From Bacillus alkalisoli (GTDB taxonomy: Bacteria > Bacillota > Bacilli > Bacillales > Bacillaceae_I), in assembly GCF_002797415.1 (NCBI RefSeq), contig NZ_KZ454944.1, positions 1,816,665-1,880,664 of the forward strand: DNA of 64,000 nt, read 5' to 3'. Position numbers and translations under genes: made by a program. Position 1 is the stretch's first letter; each line of letters begins with the position of its first letter. The notes beneath the pieces were generated by a model. That model did no database searches, had not been told where the DNA came from, and saw nothing but the letters and a program-made list of their open reading frames with translations. Below, in pieces: positions 32,346 through 41,254 of this stretch.

Positions 32346-33641
32346 ATGATGAAACTAAGCAAAATCGGCGCTTTACTTTTAAGTGTATGTATCGTTCTAT
32401 CATTAGTGGCATGTGAGCCAGGTCAAATTCGCTCTGTTCAGGCGGAGGATGGAGGGGTAAACATTGATTTTTGGACATTTTGGGAATCAGAATCTAGTAA
32501 TGCAATTATTGAAAAAATAATAGACGATTATAACAACTCTCAAGATGAAGTAATTGTAAACCATACAGCCTTTCCGAAAGGGAAAATTTGGACAAACAAT
32601 ATCGTCTCTATTGCAACAGGAAACCCAGCGGATGTCATCATAAATGATATGCAGTCCGTCACATATCGAGCAACACTTAACCAGGTTACAGATATAAGTA
32701 GTTACATAACGGAAGAATATAAAGAGATGTTTTATCCACACCTTTGGGAAGTAGTAGAATCCGAAGGGAGAACATATGCTATTCCTTTTATGACCAATAC
32801 AAACGTATTATTTTATAATAAGGCAGCATATGAAGAGGTAGGCATAGATCCTAATAACCCACCTTCTACGTGGAAAGAATTAGAGGAGTATGCAAGTTTT
32901 CTAGATTGGAAGCAAGGAGATCATTATGAACGTATCGGTTTTCATCCTCTTTGGGGTGGATTTGGTGCCACTTCATGGATGGTCAATGCAGATGATGGAC
33001 AATCCTTCATACAGGACACCAAGTTAAACATTCATACAGATAAGAAAGCAGAAGGTTTAGCATGGTTGAAAAAATGGCGTGATAAATATGGAGTAAGTCC
33101 AGTAAATGTATTTACTGCAAACTTTATGGAAATTCATTCAAACCCGTTCCTTGCAGAAAAAGTAGCGATGTGGGTAGGTGACGGAAGTTTATATTCTTCC
33201 ATTCGCGAAGATGATACTACTATTGATATAGGTGTTGCACCTATTCCAGCATATAGTGATTCCACTGACCATTGGAGTACAGGCGAAGGACTTGTAGTAG
33301 AAATACCACGTGGTGCGAAAAATCCAGACGAAGCAATGGATTTCATTCAATACTTAACAGGTCCAGAAGCACAAAAATATTGGGCAAGCCAAACTTTCGA
33401 TATCGCAGCAAATAAACTAGGGGCAGAAGCAGCCTTAGCAGAATTTACTGAAAAAGAAGCTGAGATTTACTCCTTCATGCTTCAAAATCTAGCAGTAACG
33501 AAAGTATTCTCAACTCCGACTGAATACGCCGACTACAAGAGAAAAATTAACCATATGATAGACCATGTTATGGTTAACAACCTATCACCAGACGAAGGCT
33601 TAAAAAGAGCGGAAGAGGTAGTGGAGAACTTACATAATTGA
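32346..33641 (+). CDS. ABC sugar-type solute-binding lipoprotein (orphan)
   Basis: A 431-residue extracytoplasmic binding protein of family 1. A lipobox LVAC marks lipidation at about Cys22, and the mature part shows the SBP_bac_1 pattern: INFWTFWESES-like start (NIDFWTFWESES), AIPFMTNTNVLFYNKAAYEEVGID, STWKELEEYA, YFTGPEAQKYWA-like close. Such proteins bind oligosaccharides or glycerol phosphate compounds. AGGGG lies before the double ATG. No permease or ATPase gene is adjacent, which is unusual. The 300 bp upstream carry no gene, only a copy of CCATTGGAGGTGACAAAAAT at 32238. A palindromic array begins right after it. Confidence 0.85.
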   Translation: MMKLSKIGALLLSVCIVLSLVACEPGQIRSVQAEDGGVNIDFWTFWESESSNAIIEKIIDDYNNSQDEVIVNHTAFPKGKIWTNNIVSIATGNPADVIINDMQSVTYRATLNQVTDISSYITEEYKEMFYPHLWEVVESEGRTYAIPFMTNTNVLFYNKAAYEEVGIDPNNPPSTWKELEEYASFLDWKQGDHYERIGFHPLWGGFGATSWMVNADDGQSFIQDTKLNIHTDKKAEGLAWLKKWRDKYGVSPVNVFTANFMEIHSNPFLAEKVAMWVGDGSLYSSIREDDTTIDIGVAPIPAYSDSTDHWSTGEGLVVEIPRGAKNPDEAMDFIQYLTGPEAQKYWASQTFDIAANKLGAEAALAEFTEKEAEIYSFMLQNLAVTKVFSTPTEYADYKRKINHMIDHVMVNNLSPDEGLKRAEEVVENLHN

Positions 33642-33710
33642 TGGAGAGATTTCAATCCAATGAAGTTTAAACTTGCTTTAGAAATTAGTATGGTAAAAAA
33701 ATGATAGTAG

Positions 33711-34050
33711 TTAACTTCATAGGGCCGATGAAGTTCATCTGCCAAAAAATATATCGTAGTTGAACTTCATAAGGCCAATGAAGTTCATCTGGCTTCAAAA
33801 AATGATCGTAGATGAACTTCATATGGCTAATGAGTTCATCTGGCTACAAAAATTTAACCTAGATGAACTTCATAAGGCTGATGAAGTTCATCTGGCTACA
33901 AAAATTTATCCTAGCTGAACTTCATAAGGCCGATAAAGTTCATCTGGCCAAAAAAATATATCGTAGTTGAACTTCATCTAATTACAATAAATTATCAACG
34001 TTGAACTTCAAATTCAAAAGGCTAATGAAGTTCATCTGGCCAAAATAATA
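33711..34050. repeat. Tandem array II: same palindrome as array I, 52-bp period
   Basis: GAACTTCAT units begin at about 33712, 33762, 33814, 33865, 33917, 33969 and 34003. Steps are 52 bp where no indel is visible. The palindrome TGAACTTCAT-N7-ATGAAGTTCA is that of array I, but the spacer is different (CTGGCCAAAAAAATATATCG). Copies are more diverged than in array I, and the last step is shortened to 34 bp. Confidence 0.92.
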
Positions 34051-34121
34051 TATATAAAGAAGATACACTTCATCAGCATTTAGTAAGTATAAAGGGATTG
34101 TAAAATCCGGTTAATTTAAAT

Positions 34122-34168
34122 GGAAGAGGCCCAAAGATCAAGATTTTTAATCTTTGGGCCTCTTCTTA
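34122..34168. terminator. Strong intrinsic terminator
   Basis: GGAAGAGGCCCAAAGAT pairs with ATCTTTGGGCCTCTTC around CAAGATTTTTA. It follows array II and may end transcription from the binding-protein gene. Confidence 0.8.
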
Positions 34169-34447
34169 AATATTTTCCCCCCCCAATTTTCTCCCAGCCT
34201 CTTTTTCACGTGCTAGTTACTTTCAATTTTTATTACTTTTTAAATATAGGATACGATACTTGAATTTTGGTGGATAAGCTTGACGGTCAGGTCACGCTAA
34301 CAACTAGTCTCAGGGCAACAAAATATGCTGGTTCCTATTGCGTTAAGCGTATTTTTTCACCAGATAGAATTATTTGAAAAAATGTGAAACTATTTTGACT
34401 ATTTTACGACCTATTAGATGAAAGATAAAAATTGGAGGTAGATATTT

Positions 34448-34810
34448 GTGTTGAAAATGAAGAATCTAGCTTTAGTATTGGGTTGTTTCTTATTAATATC
34501 AGTCCTAAGTGCATGCGGGTTTACCGGTCAAAAAACCAATGATATTGGGGATGAGGCATCAGGTGATATAAGTGGTATAATGCTTGCTGGTGGAGAAACC
34601 ACTGAAATTACTGGCATAGTAAAGAGTATTAAGACAGCAGAAGATGAAGTTATTATTACGGTGGAAAATCAAGATGTGAATTATCGTCTGTCAGAAGAGG
34701 CAAAAAAACAAATTGAAGGAAAAGAAGTAGAAATAGGTAGCAACGTTTCTTTTACAACTTTCTCCATTGGAGATAACAAAGAAACGATAGAAAAATTTAA
34801 TAGCCAATAG
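34448..34810 (+). CDS. Small lipoprotein of unknown function
   Basis: A 120-residue secreted lipoprotein with signal MLKMKNLALVLGCFLLISVL and lipobox LSAC. The mature part has a Gly/Asp-rich region and then a small beta domain (TEITGIVKSIKTAEDEVIITVENQDVNYRLSEEAKKQI, IGSNVSFTTFSIGDNKETIEKF), which looks like a single OB-like barrel. The pattern resembles small Bacillus lipoproteins without a known role. GGAGGT lies 8 bases before the GTG start. It is monocistronic, with a hairpin right after the stop. Confidence 0.7.
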   Translation: MLKMKNLALVLGCFLLISVLSACGFTGQKTNDIGDEASGDISGIMLAGGETTEITGIVKSIKTAEDEVIITVENQDVNYRLSEEAKKQIEGKEVEIGSNVSFTTFSIGDNKETIEKFNSQ

Positions 34811-34820
34811 TACAAAAACA

Positions 34821-34858
34821 GGTGCCAGCCCCCCGTGTATTGGGAGATGGCACCTTTA
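34821..34858 (+). terminator. Hairpin terminator of the lipoprotein gene
   Basis: AGGTGCCAGCCCCC and GGGAGATGGCACCT pair imperfectly, followed by TTATC. The sequence is of the same kind as the hairpins at 3570 and 4143. Confidence 0.65.
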
Positions 34859-34953
34859 TCTATTTTAACTCGCATGAATTACTTAACAGTATATCGAATT
34901 CTTCTTTATCCTTAGACAACAAGATTAATTAAACTCGAGTTTAAACGGTATGA

Positions 34954-34990
34954 ATACCCCGGGATTTTATAGAATAGATCCCAGGGTATA
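34954..34990. terminator. Terminator of folE2
   Basis: ATACCCCGGGATT and GATCCCAGGGTAT form the stem, with A/T tracts on both sides. It is similar in sequence to the terC terminator at 18419. Confidence 0.75.
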
Positions 34991-34993
34991 TAT

Positions 34994-35890
34994 TTATTTG
35001 CGGTACGACATTTTAGCGTATGCATCATGTTGATGAATAGATTCTTCATTACGACATTCAATGGTAAATGCTTTCACCCAATCTAATAAATATAGATCTG
35101 CAGCAATTAAACGAATAAGGTCCTCTACAAATCTAGGATTTTCGTATGCTTGCTCTGTTACTTTCTTTTCATCTGGTCTTTTTAAGATGGGATGAAGTTT
35201 TGCACTTGCATTAGACTCCATAACATCGAGTAATATCTCTTTTATATTTGAAGGTGATGAACCATCTTGGGATAGTTCTACTTGTACGGTTACGATTCCT
35301 CGTTGATTGTGTGCACTATACTCACTAATTTCTTTTGAACATGGACAAAGAGTGGTAACAGCTGCAGACATGGAAATTTTCTCTTTCCATCCTATACCTT
35401 CCTTGTATGTCGTTTCTAAAGTAACATCAGCTTTCATTAATCCAGCAAGATTCATAGAAGGGCTTCTTCTTTCAAAAAACCAAGGGAAGCTTACTTCAAT
35501 AGTGGATGAGGATTGATTCATTCGTTCTGCTAATAGTTTACTAACATCCGCTAAGGAAGAAAAGTCTAATTGTAATCCGTTTTGATAGAAAGTATGTAAT
35601 ACTTCGGGTAAACGGCTCATGTTTATACCTTTTTGATTGCGAACTAGACTAGTGGTGAGCATAAAGTTACCAATAGAATGCTGTTCCTTTGGTTCCATCG
35701 AAGAAGTAATAATAACAGGATATGTTATATTTTTAATACCTACATGCTCGATTGAAAAGTAAAAATCATTGTCTGTATTCTGCAAGTCATGCATTTTTTC
35801 TTTTTCAGTAGGCTTTGTTCCGACAATTGGGTCAACTGAACCGAAATGACGGTGTCTAGATGTCTTATCAGGAAGATTAATTTCTTTCAT
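34994..35890 (-). CDS. folE2: GTP cyclohydrolase FolE2 (type IB)
   Basis: A 298-residue enzyme that converts GTP to dihydroneopterin triphosphate, the first step of folate synthesis. FolE2 can use Mn or other metals in place of Zn. Characteristic stretches are present: DLQNTDNDFYFSIEHVGIKNI, MSRLPEVLH, FFERRSPSMNLAGLM, and the catalytic loop VTTLCPCSKEISEYSAHNQRG with the active-site Cys. In B. subtilis this enzyme (YciA/FolE2) is made under Zn limitation under Zur control, and a Zur-type box stands upstream here. The ATG is preceded by AAGGAGAA. It is monocistronic. Confidence 0.95.
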   Translation of the reverse strand: MKEINLPDKTSRHRHFGSVDPIVGTKPTEKEKMHDLQNTDNDFYFSIEHVGIKNITYPVIITSSMEPKEQHSIGNFMLTTSLVRNQKGINMSRLPEVLHTFYQNGLQLDFSSLADVSKLLAERMNQSSSTIEVSFPWFFERRSPSMNLAGLMKADVTLETTYKEGIGWKEKISMSAAVTTLCPCSKEISEYSAHNQRGIVTVQVELSQDGSSPSNIKEILLDVMESNASAKLHPILKRPDEKKVTEQAYENPRFVEDLIRLIAADLYLLDWVKAFTIECRNEESIHQHDAYAKMSYRK

Positions 35891-35910
35891 GGTTATTCTC
35901 CTTTTTTGCT

Positions 35911-35931
35911 AATCGTAATAATTCTTATTTA
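35911..35931. promoter_or_regulatory. Candidate Zur box upstream of folE2
   Basis: AATCGTAATAATTCTTATTT fits the Zur consensus AATCGTAATNATTACGATTT, with a perfect left half and two mismatches in the right. It is 20 bp upstream of the folE2 start. Confidence 0.75.
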
Positions 35932-35999
35932 TTATGCACTTCCATTGTGTGATAAACAAGACTTAATGTGTTAATAGTCTAATAAATGAAGGGTTTTAG

Positions 36000-36096
36000 C
36001 AGAAGTTGATCAAGAAGCTAATCCTTATGCAGGAAAATACGTTGGACAGCAAAAAGCTACAGCAAGTAGAGTGTTTGAAGATATAGAGCGACAATA
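36000..36096 (+). pseudogene. Short orphan coding remnant
   Basis: An open stretch without start reads AEVDQEANPYAGKYVGQQKA and TASRVFEDIERQ before TAA. It looks like the end of a real protein, but I cannot assign a family. The rest of 35932-36427 holds no gene except a hairpin at 36251. Confidence 0.35.
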
Positions 36097-36250
36097 ATAA
36101 AAAAACATCATTAGGAAAATACCTTCAACCATGCATGATAGGGTGGCTGTCTACCTTCGAGGGAATCCGCTATTGCATGTACATGTATTGTTAGCAGCAC
36201 AATCGTATATTTCTTTTTTATTATTTAGCATTGTGTAGATTTTACATGTA

Positions 36251-36298
36251 AGGCGGGTTACATGTCTGTAAATGGGACAAGTAACCTGTCTCTTTTTT
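36251..36298. repeat. GTTACATGTCTGTAAA element, copy 1
   Basis: GGGTTACATGTCTGTAAATG and GGACAAGTAACCTGTCTC recur at 52935-52976 with few changes. GGTTAC and GTAACC pair as a small stem, and a T run follows this copy. Confidence 0.55.
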
Positions 36299-36427
36299 GA
36301 GGTTGGGAGCTTTTATAATTAGATTTAACCAATAAAGATTTATTTTTAAAAGAAAAAAAGTTTAGTATAATAAGTCTAGCTATTTATTTAGGGTTACTAA
36401 TAAATGTTGCCCATAGGGGGATTTTTC

Positions 36428-38077
36428 ATGTTAACTTGTCATAACGATGTTTTAACGATAACAAAACAACTTGTAAACATTGAGAGTATTGTTAATACTT
36501 CTGGTGAAACGGATATGGCTAATTTTATTTATAATTGGCTTAAACAATTGCCTTATTTTCAAGCGAATTCTTCTTCTATCGTTTTGGAAAAAACAGTGGA
36601 CGATGACAAGCAGCGTTACAATGTGCTTGCTTATATAAAAGGAACGAAGCGGGTTAGTAATAAAACTGTTATGTTAATGGGGCACGTAGATACGGTTGGG
36701 ATAGATGATTTTGGACAAATAAAAGATGCAGCTTGTTCTCCTGACGATCTCGTGGAAGAAATGTTAACAGAAGCGGTACCGTCCATGGTTGAAGAACATT
36801 TAAAATCCGGAGATTGGATGTTCGGCCGTGGATCGCTTGATATGAAAAGTGGATTAGCTAGTCATTTATATTTAATAAAGTATTATAGTGAAAATCCTGA
36901 CAAATTAGAAGGGAACATAGTTTTTGTGGCAGAGTGTGACGAAGAAGATGGTTCACACGGAATATTATCTGCATTAAAGACGTTACGCAAATGGAAGAAG
37001 GAACAAAACTTCGAATATATCGCTGCTATAAATGCTGATTTTGTTTCTCCTCGCTACGAAGGGGATGAAAATCGTTATATTTATAAAGGAACAGTTGGGA
37101 AATTGTTGCCATCTTTTTTCATTACCGGGGCAGAGACACATGTAGGTTCTTGCTTTGAAGGAATCGATCCGAATTTCATAGCCTCCTATTTAACAAAACA
37201 AATTAGTTATAATCCTGACCTTTGTAATGAAGCTTACGGAGAAAGAACGGTTCCACCAGTGTCGTTAAAACAAACCGACTTAAAGCCGACCTATACAGTG
37301 CAAACGGCTCTTTCCACTTATGTGTATTACAACTTTTTTATTCATTCTTGGTCACCGAAAGATGTGCTAGATTTATTAAAAGAGCAAGCAACAATTGCTT
37401 TTTCCGATGCATTGGTAGACTTTAAGAAAAGTTATCAAACGTATAGTGAAACAACGGGAGAACCAATACGTGAAGTCGCTTGGCAACCACGTGTCTTCAT
37501 TTACGAAGAAATGGTAGAAAAGCTAGTAGAGAAATTTGGAGATGAGTATGAGTCGGCGATGAATACGTTTAAAGAAAAACTACTAGAAGATTCATCATTA
37601 GATACGCGAATGTATTCAGCAAGAGTAGTCGAAGAAGCATGGAAGTGGATGGAAGATAAAAGTCCTGCCATTATTCTTTTTTACTCCTCTTTATATTCAC
37701 CCCGTATTGAAGTAACAGGAAAAGATGAAAACGAACAAAACCTACTTCAAGCATTAGATAATGCCGTTCAGTTTGTCCAACCACACTATGAACATCCGAT
37801 TGTGACGAGAAACTTTTTCCCTTACATTTCGGATATGAGCTTTGTTGCATTAAGTGACGACGAACAAGGAATTGAGGCAGTTTCTCGAAATAATCCAAGT
37901 TGGGGGAAGAAACATTTTATCAACTATGATGATATTCGAGCTATTAACGTTCCAGTTATCAATATCGGCCCATATGGCTTTGATGCGCATAAAAAATATG
38001 AACGAGCAGAACTGAACTTTTCTCACTACATCGTACCGAATTTAACAAATGAAGTGATAAAGAAGTTAATAGGTTAA
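36428..38077 (+). CDS. M20 family peptidase, RocB-like
   Basis: A 549-residue member of the M20 metallohydrolases closest to RocB of the arginine-degradation system. Metal-site motifs are visible: LMGHVDTVG (His and Asp), RGSLDMKSG (bridging Asp), and FVAECDEEDGSHG (catalytic Glu and ligand). The long C-terminal half with APHSWSPKDV-like (FIHSWSPKDVLDLL) and GPYGFDAHKKYERAEL fits RocB as well. Its substrate is unknown; it may hydrolyse a small peptide or acyl-amino acid. I chose the ATG with AGGGGG upstream; an in-frame codon at 36404 precedes that site. Tandem array III follows. Confidence 0.85.
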   Translation: MLTCHNDVLTITKQLVNIESIVNTSGETDMANFIYNWLKQLPYFQANSSSIVLEKTVDDDKQRYNVLAYIKGTKRVSNKTVMLMGHVDTVGIDDFGQIKDAACSPDDLVEEMLTEAVPSMVEEHLKSGDWMFGRGSLDMKSGLASHLYLIKYYSENPDKLEGNIVFVAECDEEDGSHGILSALKTLRKWKKEQNFEYIAAINADFVSPRYEGDENRYIYKGTVGKLLPSFFITGAETHVGSCFEGIDPNFIASYLTKQISYNPDLCNEAYGERTVPPVSLKQTDLKPTYTVQTALSTYVYYNFFIHSWSPKDVLDLLKEQATIAFSDALVDFKKSYQTYSETTGEPIREVAWQPRVFIYEEMVEKLVEKFGDEYESAMNTFKEKLLEDSSLDTRMYSARVVEEAWKWMEDKSPAIILFYSSLYSPRIEVTGKDENEQNLLQALDNAVQFVQPHYEHPIVTRNFFPYISDMSFVALSDDEQGIEAVSRNNPSWGKKHFINYDDIRAINVPVINIGPYGFDAHKKYERAELNFSHYIVPNLTNEVIKKLIG

Positions 38078-38119
38078 AATTCAATTGGCTAGGACTTATG
38101 ATCGGTGAGGTCAATGCTC

Positions 38120-38575
38120 TCGTATTCAATTTCACAAAAGAAAAAGTCGGAAATGATGGTGAAGAGGTCTCCCACAATCAATTTCATGAAAGAAAAAGTC
38201 AAAAATGAACGTGAGGAGGTCTCCCACGATCAATTTCACAAAAGAAAAAGTCAAAAATGAACGTGAGGAGGTCTCCCACAATCAATTTCACAAAAGAAAA
38301 AGTCAAAAATAAACGTGAAGAGGTCTCCCACATTCAATTTCACAAAAGAAAAAGCCGAAAATGAACGTGAGAAGGTCTCCCACGATCAATTCCACAAAAG
38401 AAAAAGTCAAAAATGAACGTGAAGAGGTCTCCCACAATCAATTTCACAAAAGAAAAAGTCAGAAATGATGGTGAAGAGGTCTCCCACGATCAATTTCACA
38501 AAAGAAAAAGTCAGAAATGATGGTGAAGAGGTCTCCCACGATCAATTTTTTACAAAAGAAAAAGTCAAAATTGAA
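38120..38575. repeat. Tandem array III: nine units, 52-bp period, unrelated sequence
   Basis: The core AAAAAGTC begins at 38141, 38193, 38245, 38297, 38349, 38401, 38453 and 38505 (exactly 52 bp) and then at 38559 (two extra T). Each unit is CAATTTCACAAAAGAAAAAG, TCAAAAATGAACGTGAAGAG, GTCTCCCACAAT with few changes. A bulged dyad GTG-A-GGA..TCCCAC is present in each unit. It shares no sequence with arrays I and II, only the period. Confidence 0.95.
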
Positions 38576-38628
38576 CGGCTGAGAAAAGTTTAATATCTCC
38601 CCACTTTGTATAGAACGCTAGTTCGCAC

Positions 38629-38760
38629 TTGTGCTATAATATTTTTATAATAGTATGGGAAACTCAAGGGTGGTCAGCATTACCCCAGCAGGAAGGGGGT
38701 GATGCGGATATGATGACTACTTTTCAAGCTTTAGTGCTTATGATTGAATTTGCTAGTTAA
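38629..38760 (+). pseudogene. Type I holin-like toxin locus A, toxin with nonsense codon
   Basis: A promoter (TATAAT at 38635) precedes a leader with TCAAGGGTGG. AGGGGGTGATG is followed by the toxin frame MMTTFQALVLMIEFAS, stopped by TAA at 38758. The rest (VVSSVKDKK) remains in frame up to 38790. A second change, Ala to Glu in the membrane helix (MIEFAS), also differs from the intact copies. The antitoxin side is intact. Confidence 0.8.
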
Positions 38761-38789
38761 GTTGTATCTAGCGTAAAAGACAAAAAATA

Positions 38790-38903
38790 ATCCACCCTTG
38801 AGCGTGACAGCAACCTTGGGTGGATTTTTGTACCAACAATGCTGACTCCCTTGAAGGGAACCTGCTATTGTATGGACCGTTAGTGTTAGCAGCACTAACG
38901 GTC
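38790..38903 (-). ncRNA. Antitoxin RNA of locus A
   Basis: A minus-strand unit convergent with the toxin: -10 TATACT (38910-38915 on the complement), first stem GACCGTTAGTG/CACTAACGGTC, conserved CAGGTTCCCTTCAAGGGAGT, and a shared terminator (CCACCC..GGGTGG) overlapping the toxin 3' end, as in txpA/ratA. Confidence 0.6.
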
Positions 38904-38984
38904 TTTTTTAGTATATGCTTGTTTATTTAGTTAGTATAACCGTTTTTCTAAAGGAGTAAAACTATATAGATAGTTAAAATTTGA

Positions 38985-40403
38985 TTATGTCGTAATGCTA
39001 TCCGGTTCTTCCACTTCATCTGTTAAAGCTTTAGAGAACGTAGACATCATATGTGCCATATGAACGACACCATCTTCAAAATCTTTTAGGCGAATCGATT
39101 CGTTTGGGGCGTGTGCCTTAGATCCAACCCACCCGATACCAGTACTTACAATTGGAAGTTGTAGGTGAGTTCCAAACTCATACATAGGTCCAGTTCCAGC
39201 TGAATTTGGCGCTATATAAGCTTCTGTTTGATATGCTTCTTTTGCCGTATGTAACACGTGTTGTACAAATGGATGGGAAAAGTCTGAACGATAAGCTTTT
39301 TGACCAGTTAACAACGTAACATGTACATCTTCAAAACCGTGTTTTACTAAATGGTTTTGGACAGCATGAAATACTTTATTAGGGTCTTGACCAGGTACTA
39401 ATCGGCAATCTAGCTTTACTTTTGCACTTTTCGGTAAAACAGTTTTCGTTCCTTCCCCAGTATAACCACTTTCGATACCACAAATTGTCATGGTTGGTTC
39501 AAATACCATTGCTTCTCTCGGATCGATTCCTTTTTGCTTTGTAATTAAAGGACGTTTTAACCCATATAATTTTTCCACGGCTTCTTCATCAAAAGGTAAT
39601 GTTGCTACCGCTTCTAGTTCACTATCTTTCGGTTGTTCGATGCCATCGTAAAATCCTTCTACTAAAATATGATGATGCTTATCTTTCATTGTTGCTAATG
39701 CTTGAACTAATCGCCATGCGGCATTATCTACATAAGCGCCAACGGCCGAATGCATGTCAATATCAGCACCAACACAACTTAGTTCCAAATACGCCATTCC
39801 TTTAATACCGGCTACCATACTAACAAGATCTTTCTCATCTTTTGATCCAAATTCCCATATACATGCATCCGCCTTGAAAAGCTCTTTATATTTTTGAATA
39901 TAAGGTGCTAAATTCGGACTGCCAATTTCTTCTTCTCCTTCTACCATAAACTTAATATTACAAGGAAGTCCGCCAGCTACTTCTTTTAAAACTTTGATTG
40001 CTGTTAAACGAGCAATGAAATCTCCTTTGTTGTCGGATACACCTCGGGCGAATAGTTTTCCATCTTTTACAGTTGGCTCAAAAGGATCTGTTTTCCACTC
40101 GTTAAAAGGCTCAGGTGGCTGAACATCATAATGGTTATAAAAAAGTAACGTTTTAGCTATATCTGGATCTTTTGTTGCAGCGAAGTAACCATAAACAACA
40201 GGATTACCACCTAAATCATCTAATACTTCTGCTTTTCCACCAGCGTTTTCAATCAAGTTAACAACAAACGCCACTGTTTCAGGAATGGCTTTGTTTTGGG
40301 CGGATATAGTAGGTAATCGTAAATAGTCTTTTAAACTTTCTAATGAATGATTGACTGCTTCTTTTGTATATACTCTTATTTCTTCTAATAAGACGTGACT
40401 CAA
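38985..40403 (-). CDS. M20 family dipeptidase
   Basis: A 472-residue cytosolic metallopeptidase. Zinc-site motifs: FYNHYDVQPP (His), RGVSDNKGD (Asp), MVEGEEEIGSP (Glu pair), and the late His in GSKAHAPNESIRLKDF. The insertion domain with GPMYEFG and KAYRSDF is typical of the ArgE/DapE-like dipeptidase group (M20.A), which splits dipeptides taken up from the medium. It uses TTG with GGGAGGGGA upstream. The gene is convergent with toxin locus A and monocistronic. Confidence 0.88.
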   Translation of the reverse strand: MSHVLLEEIRVYTKEAVNHSLESLKDYLRLPTISAQNKAIPETVAFVVNLIENAGGKAEVLDDLGGNPVVYGYFAATKDPDIAKTLLFYNHYDVQPPEPFNEWKTDPFEPTVKDGKLFARGVSDNKGDFIARLTAIKVLKEVAGGLPCNIKFMVEGEEEIGSPNLAPYIQKYKELFKADACIWEFGSKDEKDLVSMVAGIKGMAYLELSCVGADIDMHSAVGAYVDNAAWRLVQALATMKDKHHHILVEGFYDGIEQPKDSELEAVATLPFDEEAVEKLYGLKRPLITKQKGIDPREAMVFEPTMTICGIESGYTGEGTKTVLPKSAKVKLDCRLVPGQDPNKVFHAVQNHLVKHGFEDVHVTLLTGQKAYRSDFSHPFVQHVLHTAKEAYQTEAYIAPNSAGTGPMYEFGTHLQLPIVSTGIGWVGSKAHAPNESIRLKDFEDGVVHMAHMMSTFSKALTDEVEEPDSITT

Positions 40404-40624
40404 ATTAAAATCCCCTCCCTAATCATAACGTACATTAATTACTTCGAGATTCGAAATGAATATTCCTTTAAAAAATTTGAATTTTTAGAAAAATAAGTGT
40501 TACTTTGATTGAGTACAATCGAACATATCGTACAGATATTTTATGGAGAAGTTTATAAAAATACATACACTTAATGAACTAAGCGGTATTATAAAATAAA
40601 GAAAAATTATGAAGGAGCAATTAT

Positions 40625-41128
40625 ATGAAAGACAATATTATATTTAGAGATGCAAGTATGGAAGATTTACCAATGATAGTGGAGATTTATAATGCCACTA
40701 TTCCAAGCAGAATGGTAACTGCTGATACGGAAGCTGTATCTATAAGCGATAGGGTAGAGTGGTTTAACGAACATAATCCTGATAAAAGACCTTTGTGGGT
40801 TGTAGAGTATTTGGGTAAAGTTTGCGGGTGGGTAAGTTTTCAATCTTTCTATGGAAGACCTGCCTATAATGGAACTGCCGAAGTATCTATTTATTTACAT
40901 AAAGAATTTAGAGGTAAAGGACTTGGAAAAATAACATTAAACAAAGTGATAGAGGAATGTCCTAATTTTGAAATTGATACTTTGCTTGGCTTTGTTTTTG
41001 CACATAATGAGCCCAGTATTAAACTTTTTTCAAGCATTGGTTTTGAAAAATGGGCTCATCTACCAGAAGTCGCTAAATTGGATGGAATGAAGAGAGATTT
41101 GGTTATTCTCGGGAAAAAGATTTCTTGA
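40625..41128 (+). CDS. GNAT N-acetyltransferase, phosphinothricin/methionine-sulfoximine type
   Basis: A 167-residue acetyltransferase. It has the acetyl-CoA pyrophosphate loop in LHKEFRGKGLGKITLNKVIEE and the group pattern IVEIYNATIPSRMVTADTEAVSISDRVEWF, GWVSFQSFYGRPAYNGTAEVSIYL, FVFAHNEPSIKLFSSIGFEKWAHLPEVAKLDG. This is the PAT/MddA subgroup, which acetylates phosphinothricin or related methionine analogues and sometimes other amino acids. GAAGGAG lies before the ATG. A strong terminator follows, so it stands alone. Confidence 0.9.
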   Translation: MKDNIIFRDASMEDLPMIVEIYNATIPSRMVTADTEAVSISDRVEWFNEHNPDKRPLWVVEYLGKVCGWVSFQSFYGRPAYNGTAEVSIYLHKEFRGKGLGKITLNKVIEECPNFEIDTLLGFVFAHNEPSIKLFSSIGFEKWAHLPEVAKLDGMKRDLVILGKKIS

Positions 41129-41149
41129 ACATAAGCAATTTATTTAGCT

Positions 41150-41203
41150 GCCAGACCCCAGTTCAGTAAACCTTTACTGCGATTGGGGTCTGGCACCTTT
41201 TAA
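41150..41203 (+). terminator. Terminator of the GNAT gene
   Basis: TGCCAGACCCCAGTTCAGTA and TACTGCGATTGGGGTCTGGCA pair nearly perfectly, followed by CCTTTT. Confidence 0.85.
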
Positions 41204-41254
41204 GGAATAGATTAAACATTATTTGAAATAGAAAATGTATTCCCGTCCCGAACG

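Noticed and set aside
38120-38575. CRISPR array or coding repeat
   Set aside because: The whole 52-bp unit is conserved, with no unique spacers. Frames across it are broken, because 52 is not a multiple of three.
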